A stretch of DNA of 64,000 nt from Chryseobacterium gregarium DSM 19109 (lineage in GTDB: Bacteria; Bacteroidota; Bacteroidia; Flavobacteriales; Weeksellaceae). The stretch is taken from positions 62,001 through 126,000 of the forward strand of contig NZ_AUMU01000008.1 in assembly GCF_000430845.1 (NCBI RefSeq), read 5' to 3'. How positions within the stretch are numbered: position 1 is the first letter of the stretch; every line of letters begins with the position of its first letter. Under the pieces are notes generated by a model. That model was not told the DNA's origin, ran no database searches, and saw only the letters and a program-made list of their open reading frames with translations. Both the position numbers and the translations under genes were made by a program. Positions 1 to 9,233 of the stretch are shown here, in pieces.

Positions 1-483
1 TTTGATGTTTTCGGCGGCAAAAACATCGATGTTATTTACAATGGCAGCTTCACGGGTATTCTGTCTCGGAAGGATGATTCCTTTAAAGCCTTCTTCACGG
101 GCCTGAATGGCAATCGGTAGAACGCCACGGACCGGCTGCAGGTTTCCGTCGAGAGAAAGCTCACCCATAATGATATAATCCTGTATATTTTCTGCCAGAA
201 TCTGATCAGAGGCTGCAAGTATGCCTATGGCGATGCTCAGGTCATAGGCAGCTCCTTCTTTACGGAGATCTGCCGGCGCCATATTGATCGTGATTTTTTT
301 TCCGGGGATTTTGTAACCGACATTCTTTAAAGCGGCAGAAATTCTGTAACTGCTTTCCTTGATGGCATTATCGGGAAGGCCTACTAAATGGTAGCCTATT
401 CCTCCGGTATCTACGTTAACTTCGATGGTAATGGTCTGTGCCGCAACTCCGTGAATGGCACTTCCGTAAATTTTAATCAGCAT
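1..483 (-). CDS. YifB/ComM-family Mg-chelatase-like AAA ATPase (3' end cut by window)
   Basis: The 161 N-terminal codons of a minus-strand gene whose 3' end lies left of the window. The translation begins MLIKIYGSAIHGVAAQ and contains VGLPDNAIKES, NMAPADLRKEG and MGELSLDGNLQPVRGVLP, the conserved N-terminal (ChlI/Lon-protease-like fold) segment of the YifB/ComM family. Members are hexameric ATPases; in naturally transformable Gram-negatives ComM is a branch-migration helicase acting on integrating DNA. The Walker A and B motifs would lie in the missing part, so ATPase function cannot be checked here. The ATG at 481-483 is preceded by an A/T-rich stretch. It is separated from sufD by 313 bases and is probably its own transcription unit. 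Confidence 0.9.
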   Translation of the reverse strand, partial: MLIKIYGSAIHGVAAQTITIEVNVDTGGIGYHLVGLPDNAIKESSYRISAALKNVGYKIPGKKITINMAPADLRKEGAAYDLSIAIGILAASDQILAENIQDYIIMGELSLDGNLQPVRGVLPIAIQAREEGFKGIILPRQNTREAAIVNNIDVFAAENIK

Positions 484-796
484 TGATAGGTGTTTACAGT
501 AAAAATAAAAAATTATAAATAATTGCTTTTCTTACTGAAATTCACCTGATTTCCAAAACAATAAAAAAATATTCGTTTATTTATTGATCTGGCCGTAAAG
601 TATTTACATAAAATTTAAATAATTCTTAAAAAAATCAGCTGACTAAATAAATTATGAATTTGAAAATAAATTACAAAGCATTCAATGTGAATGGCTTATC
701 GATTTTTTATCTGACGGCGTATTTTATCATTAATATAATTAAAACAGCTGCTTCATTCCTGAAACAGCCGTTATGTATTTATCAACTATATAGTAA
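484..796. other. Gene-poor gap between sufD and the YifB gene
   Basis: A strongly AT-rich 313-base spacer between two minus-strand genes. It should carry the promoter of the YifB gene, but I found no convincing TAnnTTTG element there and no clear terminator hairpin behind sufD. A plus-strand ORF of 48 codons (654-800, starting MNLKINYKAF) exists and overlaps the sufD stop codon. It resembles no family I know and could easily be chance in such AT-rich DNA. Confidence 0.5.
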
Positions 797-2104
797 TTAA
801 AATTCTATATCAACTTCCAGTTTCTCAGCCAAAAGCTTTGAAATTTTTTCTTTTAACGGTTCGATGTCAATATTCTGCATCGCGTCATTGGCAAAAGCAT
901 ATAAAAGGAGTGCCTGGGCTGCCTTTTTAGAAATACCTCTTGCCCTCAGATAAAATAAGGCATCCTCATTCAGCTGGCCTACCGTACAGCCGTGGGAACA
1001 TTTCACATCATCTGCAAAAATTTCCAGCTGAGGCTTGGTATTAATAACAGCACCTTCACTTAATAAAACATTGTTATTTTGCTGGTAGGCATTGGTTTTC
1101 TGGGCCAATTTATCTACAAAGACTTTCCCGTTAAATACCCCGTGAGATTTTCCGTTGAAAATACCCTTGTAATTCTGATAGCTTTCACAATTCGGAAATT
1201 TATGGTGAACCGCCGTATGGTGGTCTACCAGCTGATCTTTTCCGATGATGGTGATTCCGTTCATGAATGAATTGATATTCGATCCGTTATGGATGAAATC
1301 AAGGTTGTTCCTGACCAGCTTACCTCCGAAAGAGAAGGTATTCACCGTGGTTAAGCTGTCTTTTTCCTGCCTGGCAAAAGTACTGTCGATAAGATAGGAC
1401 GTATCATTGTCATTCTGTACTTTATGCCAGTCTGCTTTTGCATTGGGATGGGTGAAAATTTCTGTCACCGAATTTGTCAATACATAGATGCTGTCAAAAT
1501 TGTGGTGGCTTTCAATGATTTCCACTTTGGATCCTTCTTCTGCAATTAATAAATTCCGGGTATTGTAGAAGGTATTTTCTTCCTGATTCTGGGAAATATA
1601 AAAAATGTGAATCGGTTTTTCAATCACTACATTTTTAGGAACTTTAAGAAAGAACCCATATTTGCAGTAGGCTTGATTCAGGTTGGCAAAAGCAGAATCT
1701 TTGGCTGCAATGGTATTAAAATACTGCTCAAAAACATCTTTATGTTTCTCATCATTCAATGCATAATTAAATGAAAGAAACTCAACGTTTTCTATGGAAA
1801 CTTTAGACAGTTCTTTGCGAAGCTTACCGTTTACAAAAGTAATCCAGTCAAAATTTTCTTCACCCAGATGAAGCTGGTCCAGCTGCTCTTTGGTGATGTT
1901 ATGATTTTCTTTCGGGAAAAAATTATATTCTTTTTCAGTAATTTCCTTAAGGTTGGTATACTTGAATTCTTCGTCTTTTTTAGTCGGAAAACCCATGTTT
2001 TCAAATCTTTGAAGAGCTGTTTTTCTATCCTCATCCAGAAATCTGTGACGAAGGCTCTCCAAAAACGCATGATGGTTTTCTATAATCTGTTCTTTTAATG
2101 CCAT
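797..2104 (-). CDS. sufD: Fe-S cluster assembly protein SufD
   Basis: SufD partners SufB and the ATPase SufC in the cytosolic SufBC2D scaffold on which Fe-S clusters are built. The protein has the right-handed beta-helix core typical of SufB/SufD; its C-terminal part contains ADDVKCSHGCTVGQLNEDALFYLRARGI, of which the CSHGCTVG stretch is the family hallmark, followed by the AxxLLLYAF segment. The N-terminus carries the KDEEFKYTNL motif seen in SufD. I start it at the ATG giving MALKEQIIENHH, which fits the family. An in-frame ATG nine codons upstream (2131) is possible and has an A-rich leader. It is third in a sufB-sufC-sufD order on the minus strand, behind a 101-base spacer that contains a short palindrome. 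Confidence 0.95.
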   Translation of the reverse strand: MALKEQIIENHHAFLESLRHRFLDEDRKTALQRFENMGFPTKKDEEFKYTNLKEITEKEYNFFPKENHNITKEQLDQLHLGEENFDWITFVNGKLRKELSKVSIENVEFLSFNYALNDEKHKDVFEQYFNTIAAKDSAFANLNQAYCKYGFFLKVPKNVVIEKPIHIFYISQNQEENTFYNTRNLLIAEEGSKVEIIESHHNFDSIYVLTNSVTEIFTHPNAKADWHKVQNDNDTSYLIDSTFARQEKDSLTTVNTFSFGGKLVRNNLDFIHNGSNINSFMNGITIIGKDQLVDHHTAVHHKFPNCESYQNYKGIFNGKSHGVFNGKVFVDKLAQKTNAYQQNNNVLLSEGAVINTKPQLEIFADDVKCSHGCTVGQLNEDALFYLRARGISKKAAQALLLYAFANDAMQNIDIEPLKEKISKLLAEKLEVDIEF

Positions 2105-2158
2105 TACTGGTATATATGTGGTTTGCACCATTTTTTCTTTTTATTAGGCTGAAATCTG

Positions 2159-2174
2159 TCATTCCGTGGAATGA
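2159..2174. repeat. Short palindrome with GTCATTCCG core between sufC and sufD
   Basis: TCATTCC-gt-GGAATGA is a perfect 7-bp inverted repeat in the sufD-sufC spacer. The preceding bases give TGTCATTCCG (2157-2166), a core that recurs inverted in the sufB-sufC spacer (CGGAATGACA at 3107-3116) and, with one change, after rtcB (62988-62995). It is probably a degenerate copy of an intergenic repeat. Confidence 0.5.
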
Positions 2175-2232
2175 ATAGTTTTAAACATCAATTAATAAAA
2201 CATTTCTGTTTTTCAATTTTTGAATCCTTCAA

Positions 2233-2976
2233 TTAATTTAGAAGCCAGTCGTATCCTTTTTCTTCCAGTTCAAGGGCAAGAGATTTATCACCGGTCTTGA
2301 TGATTCTACCGTTGGCCAGAACATGAACAAAATCAGGCTGAATATAGTTAAGCAGTCTTTGATAATGGGTAATCAGAAGAACGGCATTTCCTTCGCTTTT
2401 AAAAGTATTTACGCCGTCTGCAACGATTCTTAAGGCATCAATATCCAGTCCTGAATCTGTTTCGTCAAGAATAGCCAGTTTTGGATTAAGCATCATCATC
2501 TGGAAGATCTCATTTCTTTTCTTTTCACCTCCGGAGAAGCCTTCGTTGAGTGATCTTGAAAGGAAGTCTTTTTTAATGCCCAGTTTTTCAGATTTTTCAC
2601 GGATCATGCCAAGCATATCTTTGGCTGACATATCTTCCAATCCGTTTGCTTTTCTGTTCTCGTTTACGGCCGCTTTGATAAAATTGGTTACGGAAACACC
2701 CGGAATTTCCACCGGATACTGGAAAGAAAGGAAAATCCCTTTATGGGCTCTTTCTTCCGGAGCATCTTCAATAATGTTTTCTCCGTCAAAGATAATTTCA
2801 CCTTCCGTTACTTCGTAATCTTCTTTCCCTGCAATGATGGATGAAAGCGTAGATTTTCCGGCTCCGTTCGGTCCCATGATCGCATGAACTTCGCCCGGCT
2901 TTATTTCAAGATTGATCCCTTTTAAAATTTGTGCGCCGTCTTCGATTCTGGCGTGTAAGTTTTTTATGTTTAACAT
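2233..2976 (-). CDS. sufC: Fe-S cluster assembly ATPase SufC
   Basis: ABC-type ATPase of the SufBCD scaffold; ATP hydrolysis drives the rearrangement that opens the cluster-assembly site at the SufB/SufD interface. The 247-aa length is standard. Visible motifs are Walker A GPNGAGKST (about residues 36-44), the Q-loop FLSFQYP, the signature LNEGFSGGEKKRNEI (SufC-specific FSGGEKKR form), Walker B LAILDETDSGLD and the H-loop LLITHYQ. The DETDSGLDIDAL form is characteristic of SufC rather than transport ATPases. It lies between sufB and sufD on the same strand. Both spacers (165 and 101 or more bases) are unusually long for an operon and contain remnants of an intergenic repeat. Confidence 0.97.
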   Translation of the reverse strand: MLNIKNLHARIEDGAQILKGINLEIKPGEVHAIMGPNGAGKSTLSSIIAGKEDYEVTEGEIIFDGENIIEDAPEERAHKGIFLSFQYPVEIPGVSVTNFIKAAVNENRKANGLEDMSAKDMLGMIREKSEKLGIKKDFLSRSLNEGFSGGEKKRNEIFQMMMLNPKLAILDETDSGLDIDALRIVADGVNTFKSEGNAVLLITHYQRLLNYIQPDFVHVLANGRIIKTGDKSLALELEEKGYDWLLN

Positions 2977-3049
2977 AGTTTTGATATGATCATTTGGTAA
3001 TGGATAATCTAAATTATATTACCGCTTTATATTCTTTATTTTTTATTTC

Positions 3050-3116
3050 CGTGAAGAAAAAAGATCTGATGTAATCATTTAAGCCTTCACGACGTTTTGT
3101 TTTATTCGGAATGACA
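3050..3116. repeat. Degenerate intergenic hairpin repeat between sufB and sufC
   Basis: The spacer contains CGTGAAG (3050-3056) facing CTTCACG (3085-3091), a 7-bp stem, followed by CGGAATGACA (3107-3116). The GTGAAGA and GAATGACAAAG elements both recur in the hairpin after rtcB (62926-62995), so the two are probably members of one dispersed family. The stem here is interrupted and looks decayed. Confidence 0.45.
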
Positions 3117-3141
3117 AAGTAATGTCAGACTAAATAATAAT

Positions 3142-4590
3142 TTATCCTACAGAACCTTCTAATGAAATCTCCAGCAGTTTCTGGGCTTCGATAGCAAATT
3201 CCATAGGCAGTTTATTTAAAACTTCCTTACTGAATCCGTTTACGATCAAAGCAATGGCTCTTTCCGTATCAATCCCTCTCTGGTTGCAGTAGAAAATCTG
3301 GTCTTCCCCGATTTTTGAAGTGGTGGCTTCATGTTCCAGCTGTGCTGTAGGGTCTTTGATTTCGATATACGGGAACGTATGCGCTCCGCATTCATTGCCC
3401 ATCAGTAAAGAATCACATTGTGAGAAGTTTCTTGCTCCTTTGGCTGACGGCATTACTTTTACCAGGCCCCTGTATGAGTTCTGGGATTTTCCTGCAGAGA
3501 TCCCTTTCGAAATAATGGTTGACTTTGTATTTTTACCGATGTGGATCATTTTGGTTCCTGTATCGGCATACTGGTGATTGTTGGTTACCGCGATAGAGTA
3601 GAACTCACCGATGGAACCGTCACCCTTCAGGATGCATGACGGATATTTCCAAGTTACCGCAGAGCCTGTTTCCACCTGGGTCCAGGAGATTTTTGCTTTT
3701 GTTTCGCAAAGCCCTCTTTTCGTTACAAAATTGAACACACCCCCTTTTCCTTCTTCATTTCCAGGATACCAGTTCTGAACGGTTGAATATTTGATTTCTG
3801 CATTATCCAGTGCAATCAGTTCAACCACCGCTGCGTGAAGCTGATTCTCATCTCTTGAAGGTGCTGTACATCCTTCAAGATAAGACACATAGCTTCCTTC
3901 ATCTGCAATCACGAGCGTTCTTTCAAACTGTCCCGTTCCTGCCTGATTGATACGGAAATAGGTGGATAACTCCATAGGGCATCTCACGCCTTTCGGAATA
4001 TAGCAGAAACTTCCGTCAGAAAAAACGGCAGAATTCAGGGCGGCATAGAAATTATCACCTCTAGGAACTACTTTTCCGAGATATTTTCTTATCAAATCCG
4101 GATGATTTTTAATAGCTTCTGAAATTGAACAGAAAATAATTCCTTTCTCCGCCAGGGTATGCTGGAAAGTGGTTTTCACGGAAACTGAATCCATCACGAT
4201 ATCTACAGCAACGCCGGAAAGCCTTTTCTGTTCTTCGATATTGATCCCTAATTTAGCGAAAGTTGCCAGCAACTCAGGATCTACTTCATCAAGGCTGTCC
4301 AGCTCCGGTTTTGATTTCGGAGCAGCATAATATTTTATAGCCTGAAAATCGGGTTTTGTATATTTGATATTAGCCCATTCCGGCTCAATCATTTTTTTCC
4401 AGATTCTGAAAGATTCCAGACGCCAGTCTGTCATCCATTCCGGCTCTTCTTTTTTAGCGGAAATAGCACGGACAATATCTTCATTCAGGCCGATCGGAAA
4501 ATCTTCGTAATCGATTTTCGTTTCCCAGCCGAATTCATATTTTTTATTTTCTAGATCGACCCTCAGATCGTCTTCAGTATATTTACTCAT
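3142..4590 (-). CDS. sufB: Fe-S cluster assembly scaffold SufB
   Basis: SufB is the main scaffold subunit of SufBC2D and receives sulfur from the SufS system before cluster transfer to carriers. The 482-aa protein is full length. It shows [42 protein letters not shown] as a contiguous conserved core (about residues 172-213; key residues CPMELSTYF) and the C-terminal QCDSLLMG...HTFPYIEI...[23 protein letters not shown] segment that carries the conserved Glu, His and Cys. It starts [13 protein letters not shown]. The HesB/IscA carrier gene ends upstream at 4653, 62 bases away, making a SufA-like/SufB/SufC/SufD order. No sufS or sufE follows. Confidence 0.97.
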   Translation of the reverse strand: MSKYTEDDLRVDLENKKYEFGWETKIDYEDFPIGLNEDIVRAISAKKEEPEWMTDWRLESFRIWKKMIEPEWANIKYTKPDFQAIKYYAAPKSKPELDSLDEVDPELLATFAKLGINIEEQKRLSGVAVDIVMDSVSVKTTFQHTLAEKGIIFCSISEAIKNHPDLIRKYLGKVVPRGDNFYAALNSAVFSDGSFCYIPKGVRCPMELSTYFRINQAGTGQFERTLVIADEGSYVSYLEGCTAPSRDENQLHAAVVELIALDNAEIKYSTVQNWYPGNEEGKGGVFNFVTKRGLCETKAKISWTQVETGSAVTWKYPSCILKGDGSIGEFYSIAVTNNHQYADTGTKMIHIGKNTKSTIISKGISAGKSQNSYRGLVKVMPSAKGARNFSQCDSLLMGNECGAHTFPYIEIKDPTAQLEHEATTSKIGEDQIFYCNQRGIDTERAIALIVNGFSKEVLNKLPMEFAIEAQKLLEISLEGSVG

Positions 4591-4652
4591 TTTAGTAGAT
4601 TATAGACATCAGAGGTCAGTTTCTGCAATATGCTTCTGACCCTGATTTCTAA

Positions 4653-4982
4653 TTATAAAGAAAAACTTTCTCCGCATCCGCAGGTCCGGGATGCGTTCGG
4701 ATTGTTAAATACAAATCCTTTTCCGTTTAAGCCTCCTGAATATTCAAGAACGGTCCCGGCCAGATAAAGAATTGATTTTTTATCAATAATGATTTTAACA
4801 TTATTGTCTTCAAACATCTGATCAGTGTCTGTTTTTTGGTTGTCAAATCTCAAAACATATTCTAAACCAGAACATCCTCCGCTTTTTACCCCCACTCTTA
4901 TATAATCTTCAACCGGGTTGAAGCCTTCCTCTGTCATCAGCTGAATGGCTTTGGCCTTTGCTTGGTCTGATACTTTTATCAT
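4653..4982 (-). CDS. HesB/IscA-family (SufA-like) Fe-S carrier
   Basis: A small A-type carrier of 109 aa that accepts assembled Fe-S clusters and passes them to apo-proteins. The three conserved cysteines are all present: SGGCSGLEY near residues 36-44 and TCGCGESFSL at the C-terminus. As first gene of the minus-strand suf run it is functionally SufA-like. By sequence alone it could equally be called ErpA or IscA, so I give no symbol. A TATTTTTG element 28 bases upstream of the ATG is the likely promoter of the suf run. Confidence 0.92.
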   Translation of the reverse strand: MIKVSDQAKAKAIQLMTEEGFNPVEDYIRVGVKSGGCSGLEYVLRFDNQKTDTDQMFEDNNVKIIIDKKSILYLAGTVLEYSGGLNGKGFVFNNPNASRTCGCGESFSL

Positions 4983-5010
4983 TGTATTTATTTAGAATGA
5001 TTTAATGTTA

Positions 5011-5018
5011 CAAAAATA
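5011..5018 (-). promoter_or_regulatory. Probable -7 element for the suf gene run
   Basis: On the minus strand the sequence is TATTTTTG, a perfect match to the Bacteroidota -7 consensus TAnnTTTG, 28 bases ahead of the HesB/IscA ATG. I see no TTG at the usual 17-23 base distance, so the promoter may be weak or activator-dependent. Confidence 0.45.
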
Positions 5019-5128
5019 CGAACAATAATCAGTATATAAAAATTAGCGATTTTATTTTATCGATTTTTATTATTGATGCCTTTAACTTCGATAATATTTT
5101 AAGATCAAAACAATAAATTAGCCTTATA

Positions 5129-5950
5129 ATGAAAAAGCCAATACTTATAGCTTTCGTTTTGTTCATACATACTGTTTTTGCACAAACCAACAGGTTTGTA
5201 TACCAGGTGACGACAAAACCTGATGCTTCCAACAAAAATGAAAGTAAAACTGAAAATGCTTATCTGGATATCTCGCCGGAAAAATCGGTTTTCTATTCTG
5301 AGAACCGGATTAAAAGAGATTCCGTTATGCAGGCCAATTTTAAGAGCGGCGGAGCCAGAGGGTTTAACAGAGAACAGATGGAGGGTTTAAGATCCAATAT
5401 TAATTATACTATTGAAAAAGATAAGGCCGATCAGAAAACTTTTTTTAAAGACAGGATCGGGCGGGATATGTACATCTATGAAGAAGAAAGGCCGATCAAC
5501 TGGAAAATTTCTTCTGAAACAAGAAAAATAGGGGAGTATAAAGTACAAAAGGCAGAAACAGATTTCGGAGGCAGAAAATGGACTGCCTGGTTTACCACCG
5601 ATCTTCCTTACCCTGACGGGCCGTATAAATTTAACGGACTTCCAGGACTTATTGTAAAAGTGGAGGATGATAAGGGAGATTATTCTTTTGATCTGATGAA
5701 AAATTATAAAATCACAGACCTTCCGGCACTAAACCAATTCGGAAACACAATTAAAGTAAAACGAGCCGATTATATAAAACAGCAGAAGAAGTTTCAGGAA
5801 GATCCTATGGCTTTCATGAGCCAGGGAGGTGGCCCACAGATCAGAATGGGAGGTGGCGGAAACCAGAACCCCGCCGATATGAGGAAACGGATGGAAGAAC
5901 GGATAAAAGAAGAAGCTAAAAAGAACAGCAACCCTATCGAACTGCAGTAA
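5129..5950 (+). CDS. GLPGLI-family secreted protein
   Basis: A 273-aa exported protein of the Bacteroidota-specific GLPGLI family (function unknown). The N-terminus MKKPILIAFVLFIHTVFAQ is a signal peptide probably cut after AQ. The family hallmark GPYKFNGLPGLIVKVED occurs around residue 170, preceded by the WTAWFTTDLP segment usual for these proteins. The C-terminal 50 residues are rich in Gly, Gln, Arg and Lys with a GGGPQIRMGGGGNQ stretch and look disordered. It is divergent from the suf run and ends at a bidirectional terminator, so it is probably monocistronic. Confidence 0.88.
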   Translation: MKKPILIAFVLFIHTVFAQTNRFVYQVTTKPDASNKNESKTENAYLDISPEKSVFYSENRIKRDSVMQANFKSGGARGFNREQMEGLRSNINYTIEKDKADQKTFFKDRIGRDMYIYEEERPINWKISSETRKIGEYKVQKAETDFGGRKWTAWFTTDLPYPDGPYKFNGLPGLIVKVEDDKGDYSFDLMKNYKITDLPALNQFGNTIKVKRADYIKQQKKFQEDPMAFMSQGGGPQIRMGGGGNQNPADMRKRMEERIKEEAKKNSNPIELQ

Positions 5951-5958
5951 AAATAATA

Positions 5959-5986
5959 AACCCTGAAGATCATTTTCTTCAGGGTT
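5959..5986. terminator. Bidirectional intrinsic terminator
   Basis: The 11-bp perfect stem AACCCTGAAGA / TCTTCAGGGTT with a 6-base loop is followed by a T-run on the plus strand and preceded by an A-rich stretch. It sits between convergent genes and can serve both. Confidence 0.9.
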
Positions 5987-6008
5987 ATTTTTTATAAATA
6001 AATTGAAA

Positions 6009-6860
6009 TTATTTCAAAAGCTGATTGAAAGTGTCACCCTGCTTGATATCTCCGGTATTGTAGCCTTTCATAAACCATTCTTTACGCTGCGCGGATGACC
6101 CGTGTGTAAAACTTTCCTGGTTCACATATCCCTGGGATCTTTTCTGAATGTTGTCATCACCTACCGCTTCTGCCGCGCTGATGGCTGCATCAATATCTCC
6201 CGGCTCCAGAATTTTTTCCCTGGCATCCGTTTGTTTTGACCAGACTCCGGCATAGAAATCTGCCTGAAGCTCTGTGGCTACAGAAACTCTGTTCATTTGC
6301 TCTTCAGAATAACTGCCGCTTCTTCTCAATTCATCAACTTTCTGAGTGGTTCCTAAGAGGGTCTGGACGTGATGACCGATTTCATGCGCCATTACATAGG
6401 CAATGGTGAATTCAGTAACCTGTGCCCCGAATTTTGACTGGAGCTCTTTAAAAAAACTCATATCCATATATACCGATTGGTCTGCCGGACAGTAAAATGG
6501 GCCCATTGCAGCCTGTGCGGTACCGCAACCGGACTCCGTAGTATCTTCGAACAGGATTACCTTTGCCGGCTGATACTGCATTCCGTTTTCAGCAAAAATT
6601 TTAGTCCATGTTTCTTCATTTTCAGCCGTAACCATTTGTACAAATTCCCTTACTTTCAGCTCTTTTTCACTGAGCTGCCTCTGTTCGGTTCTGGGCGAGC
6701 CTGATCCTGATCCTGAAGATAGGATAGCAGAAGGGTCTCCTCCCAGGAAAAATACAATGGCTGCAATAATCAGGGTTCCCAGTCCTCCTCCTACTAAGGC
6801 TCCGCCGCCTAATCCGCGCCGGTCTTCCACATTACCACTTCTGTCGTCTGTCCATCTCAT
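6009..6860 (-). CDS. YpfJ-family neutral zinc metallopeptidase
   Basis: A 283-aa membrane-anchored putative metalloprotease. It opens with the family signature MRWTDDRSGNVEDRRG, followed by a Gly-rich segment and one transmembrane helix (about residues 22-40), so the catalytic domain is outside the cytoplasm. The zinc motif HEIGHH is at residues 159-164 (HExxH with H159, E160, H163). The GCGTAQAAMGPFYCPAD segment with its two cysteines and the downstream ELQADFYAGVW (likely third ligand region) are also conserved in the family. Substrates are unknown. It is convergent with the GLPGLI gene and 74 bases downstream of the sulfatase gene. Confidence 0.92.
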   Translation of the reverse strand: MRWTDDRSGNVEDRRGLGGGALVGGGLGTLIIAAIVFFLGGDPSAILSSGSGSGSPRTEQRQLSEKELKVREFVQMVTAENEETWTKIFAENGMQYQPAKVILFEDTTESGCGTAQAAMGPFYCPADQSVYMDMSFFKELQSKFGAQVTEFTIAYVMAHEIGHHVQTLLGTTQKVDELRRSGSYSEEQMNRVSVATELQADFYAGVWSKQTDAREKILEPGDIDAAISAAEAVGDDNIQKRSQGYVNQESFTHGSSAQRKEWFMKGYNTGDIKQGDTFNQLLK

Positions 6861-6934
6861 AGTTTATTATTTATATGTAAATTTAATTATTTAAAACATA
6901 TGTTTCATCGATGGATGACTTTTTTTAGTATTAA

Positions 6935-9019
6935 TTAGCGATTAAGCCTGTTTTTTTTAAGCCAGAACGAGGTTGACTGATATGCAGAAATCGTTTCTTC
7001 GATAAGCTTCTCATTCCGTCTGTCTTTTTTTAGAGATTTCTCATCGAAATACATATTGAATTCGGGACTGAGGTTATTCTTTTGCTGAAATAAAGCATAC
7101 TGTTTTACTTTTCTGACCGGAGAAAGTACGGTTAAGTAATTATCCTGTATTAATCCCAGGTCTTCATAGGTGGCAATATAGGCTTTCGGCCGGAATTCTT
7201 TTGTGAATACATCCTGCCCTAAAAATTCAGACTGATAGTTAAAATTCAGTAATCCGAAAAGGGTAGGCATCACATCAATCTGTGACATTGTTTTTGTGAA
7301 TTTCTGTGGCTGAATAAAGCCTTCAGAAAAAATTATGGCGGGAATCCTGTATTTATCCATCGGAAGCTCCATCTTTCCTGCGCTCGAGGCACAATGATCG
7401 GCAATAATAATGAATACCGTATTTTTATACCATTGCTGCTTTTCAGCCATTTCAAAAAACTTCCGCAAGGCATAATCCGTATATTTTACGCCGCCTTCAC
7501 GTGATTTCGCATTGCCGGGAACATTAATCCTGCCATTCGGATAAGTAAAGGGACGATGGTTGGAAACCGTCATCCAGTGATTGAAAAAGGGTTTTCCCGA
7601 CCGGCTTTCCTGATTCATGGTCTGGATTGCTTTTTTAGCCATATCTTCATCGGCAACCCCCCAGACATTGGCGAATGTGATTTCTTCAGGTTTAAAATTG
7701 TTGCGGTCAACAATTCCGTAGCCGTTTCCTTCAAAGAAATCCTGCATGTTATCGAAATAACTGTAACCTCCGTACAAAAATTTCACATCATATCCTTTTG
7801 AACGGAAGACGCTTCCTGTGGTAAATTTATTTTTATTATTTTCTCTTTTAATAATGCTTTCCCCGGCAGTAGGAGGAATGCAAAGGGTCAGTGCTTCCAG
7901 GCCCCGGACTGTCCGGTTTCCGGTAGCATAAAGATTGGTGAACATCAGTGATCGGTCTGCCAGGCGGTCTAAAAAAGGAGTAAGCTTTTCCTTATTTCCA
8001 TAATGTTCCATAAAATCGGCAGACAGGCTTTCTATGGAAATTAAAACAACATTTTTCTTTAATTCAGGCTGTTCGGAAGTGATGTTTCTTTTTAGAACAG
8101 GTTCTGAAAACTGACTTAAGAAATTTTTTTCTGCCAGTTTCTGTTCGATTTTCGGATAAAACTGAAAGTAATCCAATTCATTGTGGGTAAATGCCCAATA
8201 AAATTTCGGCAACCCGTTGGCCTGGATTTCTTCTTCAAAAACATTACATGCGGTTATTTTTGTTGTAAAGTGGAGTCCCAGTAAACTGATGCCTGTCAGA
8301 ACAAAAAAGGATCCAAGCAGAATGAGCTTCTGTTTCAGGTTCGGCAATGTCAGAAGTTCCGTTTTTGTTTTTTTATAAATAAAAATCGTGACTGATGCGG
8401 CAACGGCAAAAATTGCCAGGAATAACGGAATGACAGGATAGCTTTCCATGATATTGCCGATCACTTCATTGGTATAGATCAGGTAATCTACTGCAATAAA
8501 GTTGTACCTCAGGCCGAATTCAGTGTAAAAAAAATATTCACTCACCGAATTAAAGACAATTAATAAAACGTAGATAAAAACGGTAATGAAATACAAGATG
8601 TTCCTGATCTTCAGCCGCTTTTCCGGTAAAAAAAACATCAGTCCGAAAAAAATGATCTTTAAGCCGGTGAATGCCAATGCGATTTCAGCAATTGAACCGC
8701 CGTACTGTTTGAAAATGTTATTTGGAAGGAGAAGTATATACAGAAAGAAAAGTATCAATAATCCTAAAATGATCTGCCCGTATGGTTTCCTGTATTTTGA
8801 ATTGGATAAAAACAGAAAATAAAGTGCCAGAAAAGGACAGGTTAAAATGAAAACAAAGCAATCATTAATAAATCCGACGGCCAGAATTTTCAGTATTTGA
8901 AAAATTCCGAAACTGGCTGTCGTGATGGGATGAAATAAAAATACAGTTCTTAAGATCAAAGAGATGATAAGGTAAAAAATACCCAGGTATAAGAAGGGTT
9001 TTATTTTCTGAATAAACAT
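6935..9019 (-). CDS. LtaS-type sulfatase-family membrane phosphotransferase
   Basis: A 694-aa protein with about five N-terminal transmembrane helices (residues 10-250) and a large periplasmic sulfatase/alkaline-phosphatase-fold domain. Catalytic features resemble lipoteichoic acid synthase and phosphoethanolamine transferases: the metal-site SIESLSADFMEHYG, the nucleophile Thr370 in GNRTVRG, and the metal-binding IIADHCASS late in the domain. In a Gram-negative host the product is more likely involved in modifying a glycan or lipid with a phospho-group than in true teichoic acid synthesis; the actual substrate cannot be read from the sequence. A good promoter lies just upstream. Confidence 0.88.
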   Translation of the reverse strand: MFIQKIKPFLYLGIFYLIISLILRTVFLFHPITTASFGIFQILKILAVGFINDCFVFILTCPFLALYFLFLSNSKYRKPYGQIILGLLILFFLYILLLPNNIFKQYGGSIAEIALAFTGLKIIFFGLMFFLPEKRLKIRNILYFITVFIYVLLIVFNSVSEYFFYTEFGLRYNFIAVDYLIYTNEVIGNIMESYPVIPLFLAIFAVAASVTIFIYKKTKTELLTLPNLKQKLILLGSFFVLTGISLLGLHFTTKITACNVFEEEIQANGLPKFYWAFTHNELDYFQFYPKIEQKLAEKNFLSQFSEPVLKRNITSEQPELKKNVVLISIESLSADFMEHYGNKEKLTPFLDRLADRSLMFTNLYATGNRTVRGLEALTLCIPPTAGESIIKRENNKNKFTTGSVFRSKGYDVKFLYGGYSYFDNMQDFFEGNGYGIVDRNNFKPEEITFANVWGVADEDMAKKAIQTMNQESRSGKPFFNHWMTVSNHRPFTYPNGRINVPGNAKSREGGVKYTDYALRKFFEMAEKQQWYKNTVFIIIADHCASSAGKMELPMDKYRIPAIIFSEGFIQPQKFTKTMSQIDVMPTLFGLLNFNYQSEFLGQDVFTKEFRPKAYIATYEDLGLIQDNYLTVLSPVRKVKQYALFQQKNNLSPEFNMYFDEKSLKKDRRNEKLIEETISAYQSTSFWLKKNRLNR

Positions 9020-9044
9020 AAGGTTAACTGTATATTAATTTTTG

Positions 9045-9074
9045 CAAATATACTTTTTAAGCAGAATCATTCAA
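9045..9074 (-). promoter_or_regulatory. Promoter of the sulfatase gene
   Basis: On the minus strand TTG, 19 bases, TATATTTG: a full match to the flavobacterial TTG-N(17-23)-TAnnTTTG promoter, with the -7 element ending 25 bases before the ATG. Confidence 0.7.
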
Positions 9075-9186
9075 TATAAAATCTTAAAATAACCCTATTA
9101 TTTAGAAAATTTATAAATTTTTAAAATTTCATTAAAATTATAATAAGACAGTCTGGTCTTCTTTTTAACTATTTTTAATAAAAAAA

Positions 9187-9205
9187 GAACTACAAATTGT
9201 AGTTC
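9187..9205 (-). terminator. Terminator behind ribH
   Basis: A palindrome GAACTACAA-a-TTGTAGTTC, realistically a 7-bp stem with a small loop, followed on the minus strand by a run of T. It is 29 bases beyond the ribH stop. Confidence 0.8.
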
Positions 9206-9233
9206 CTGATTTTCTTTTAATAAGATATCTCTG

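Noticed and set aside
654-800. 48-codon plus-strand frame in the sufD-YifB gap
   Set aside because: AT-rich, no promoter-like element, and it overlaps the sufD stop; kept only as a note.
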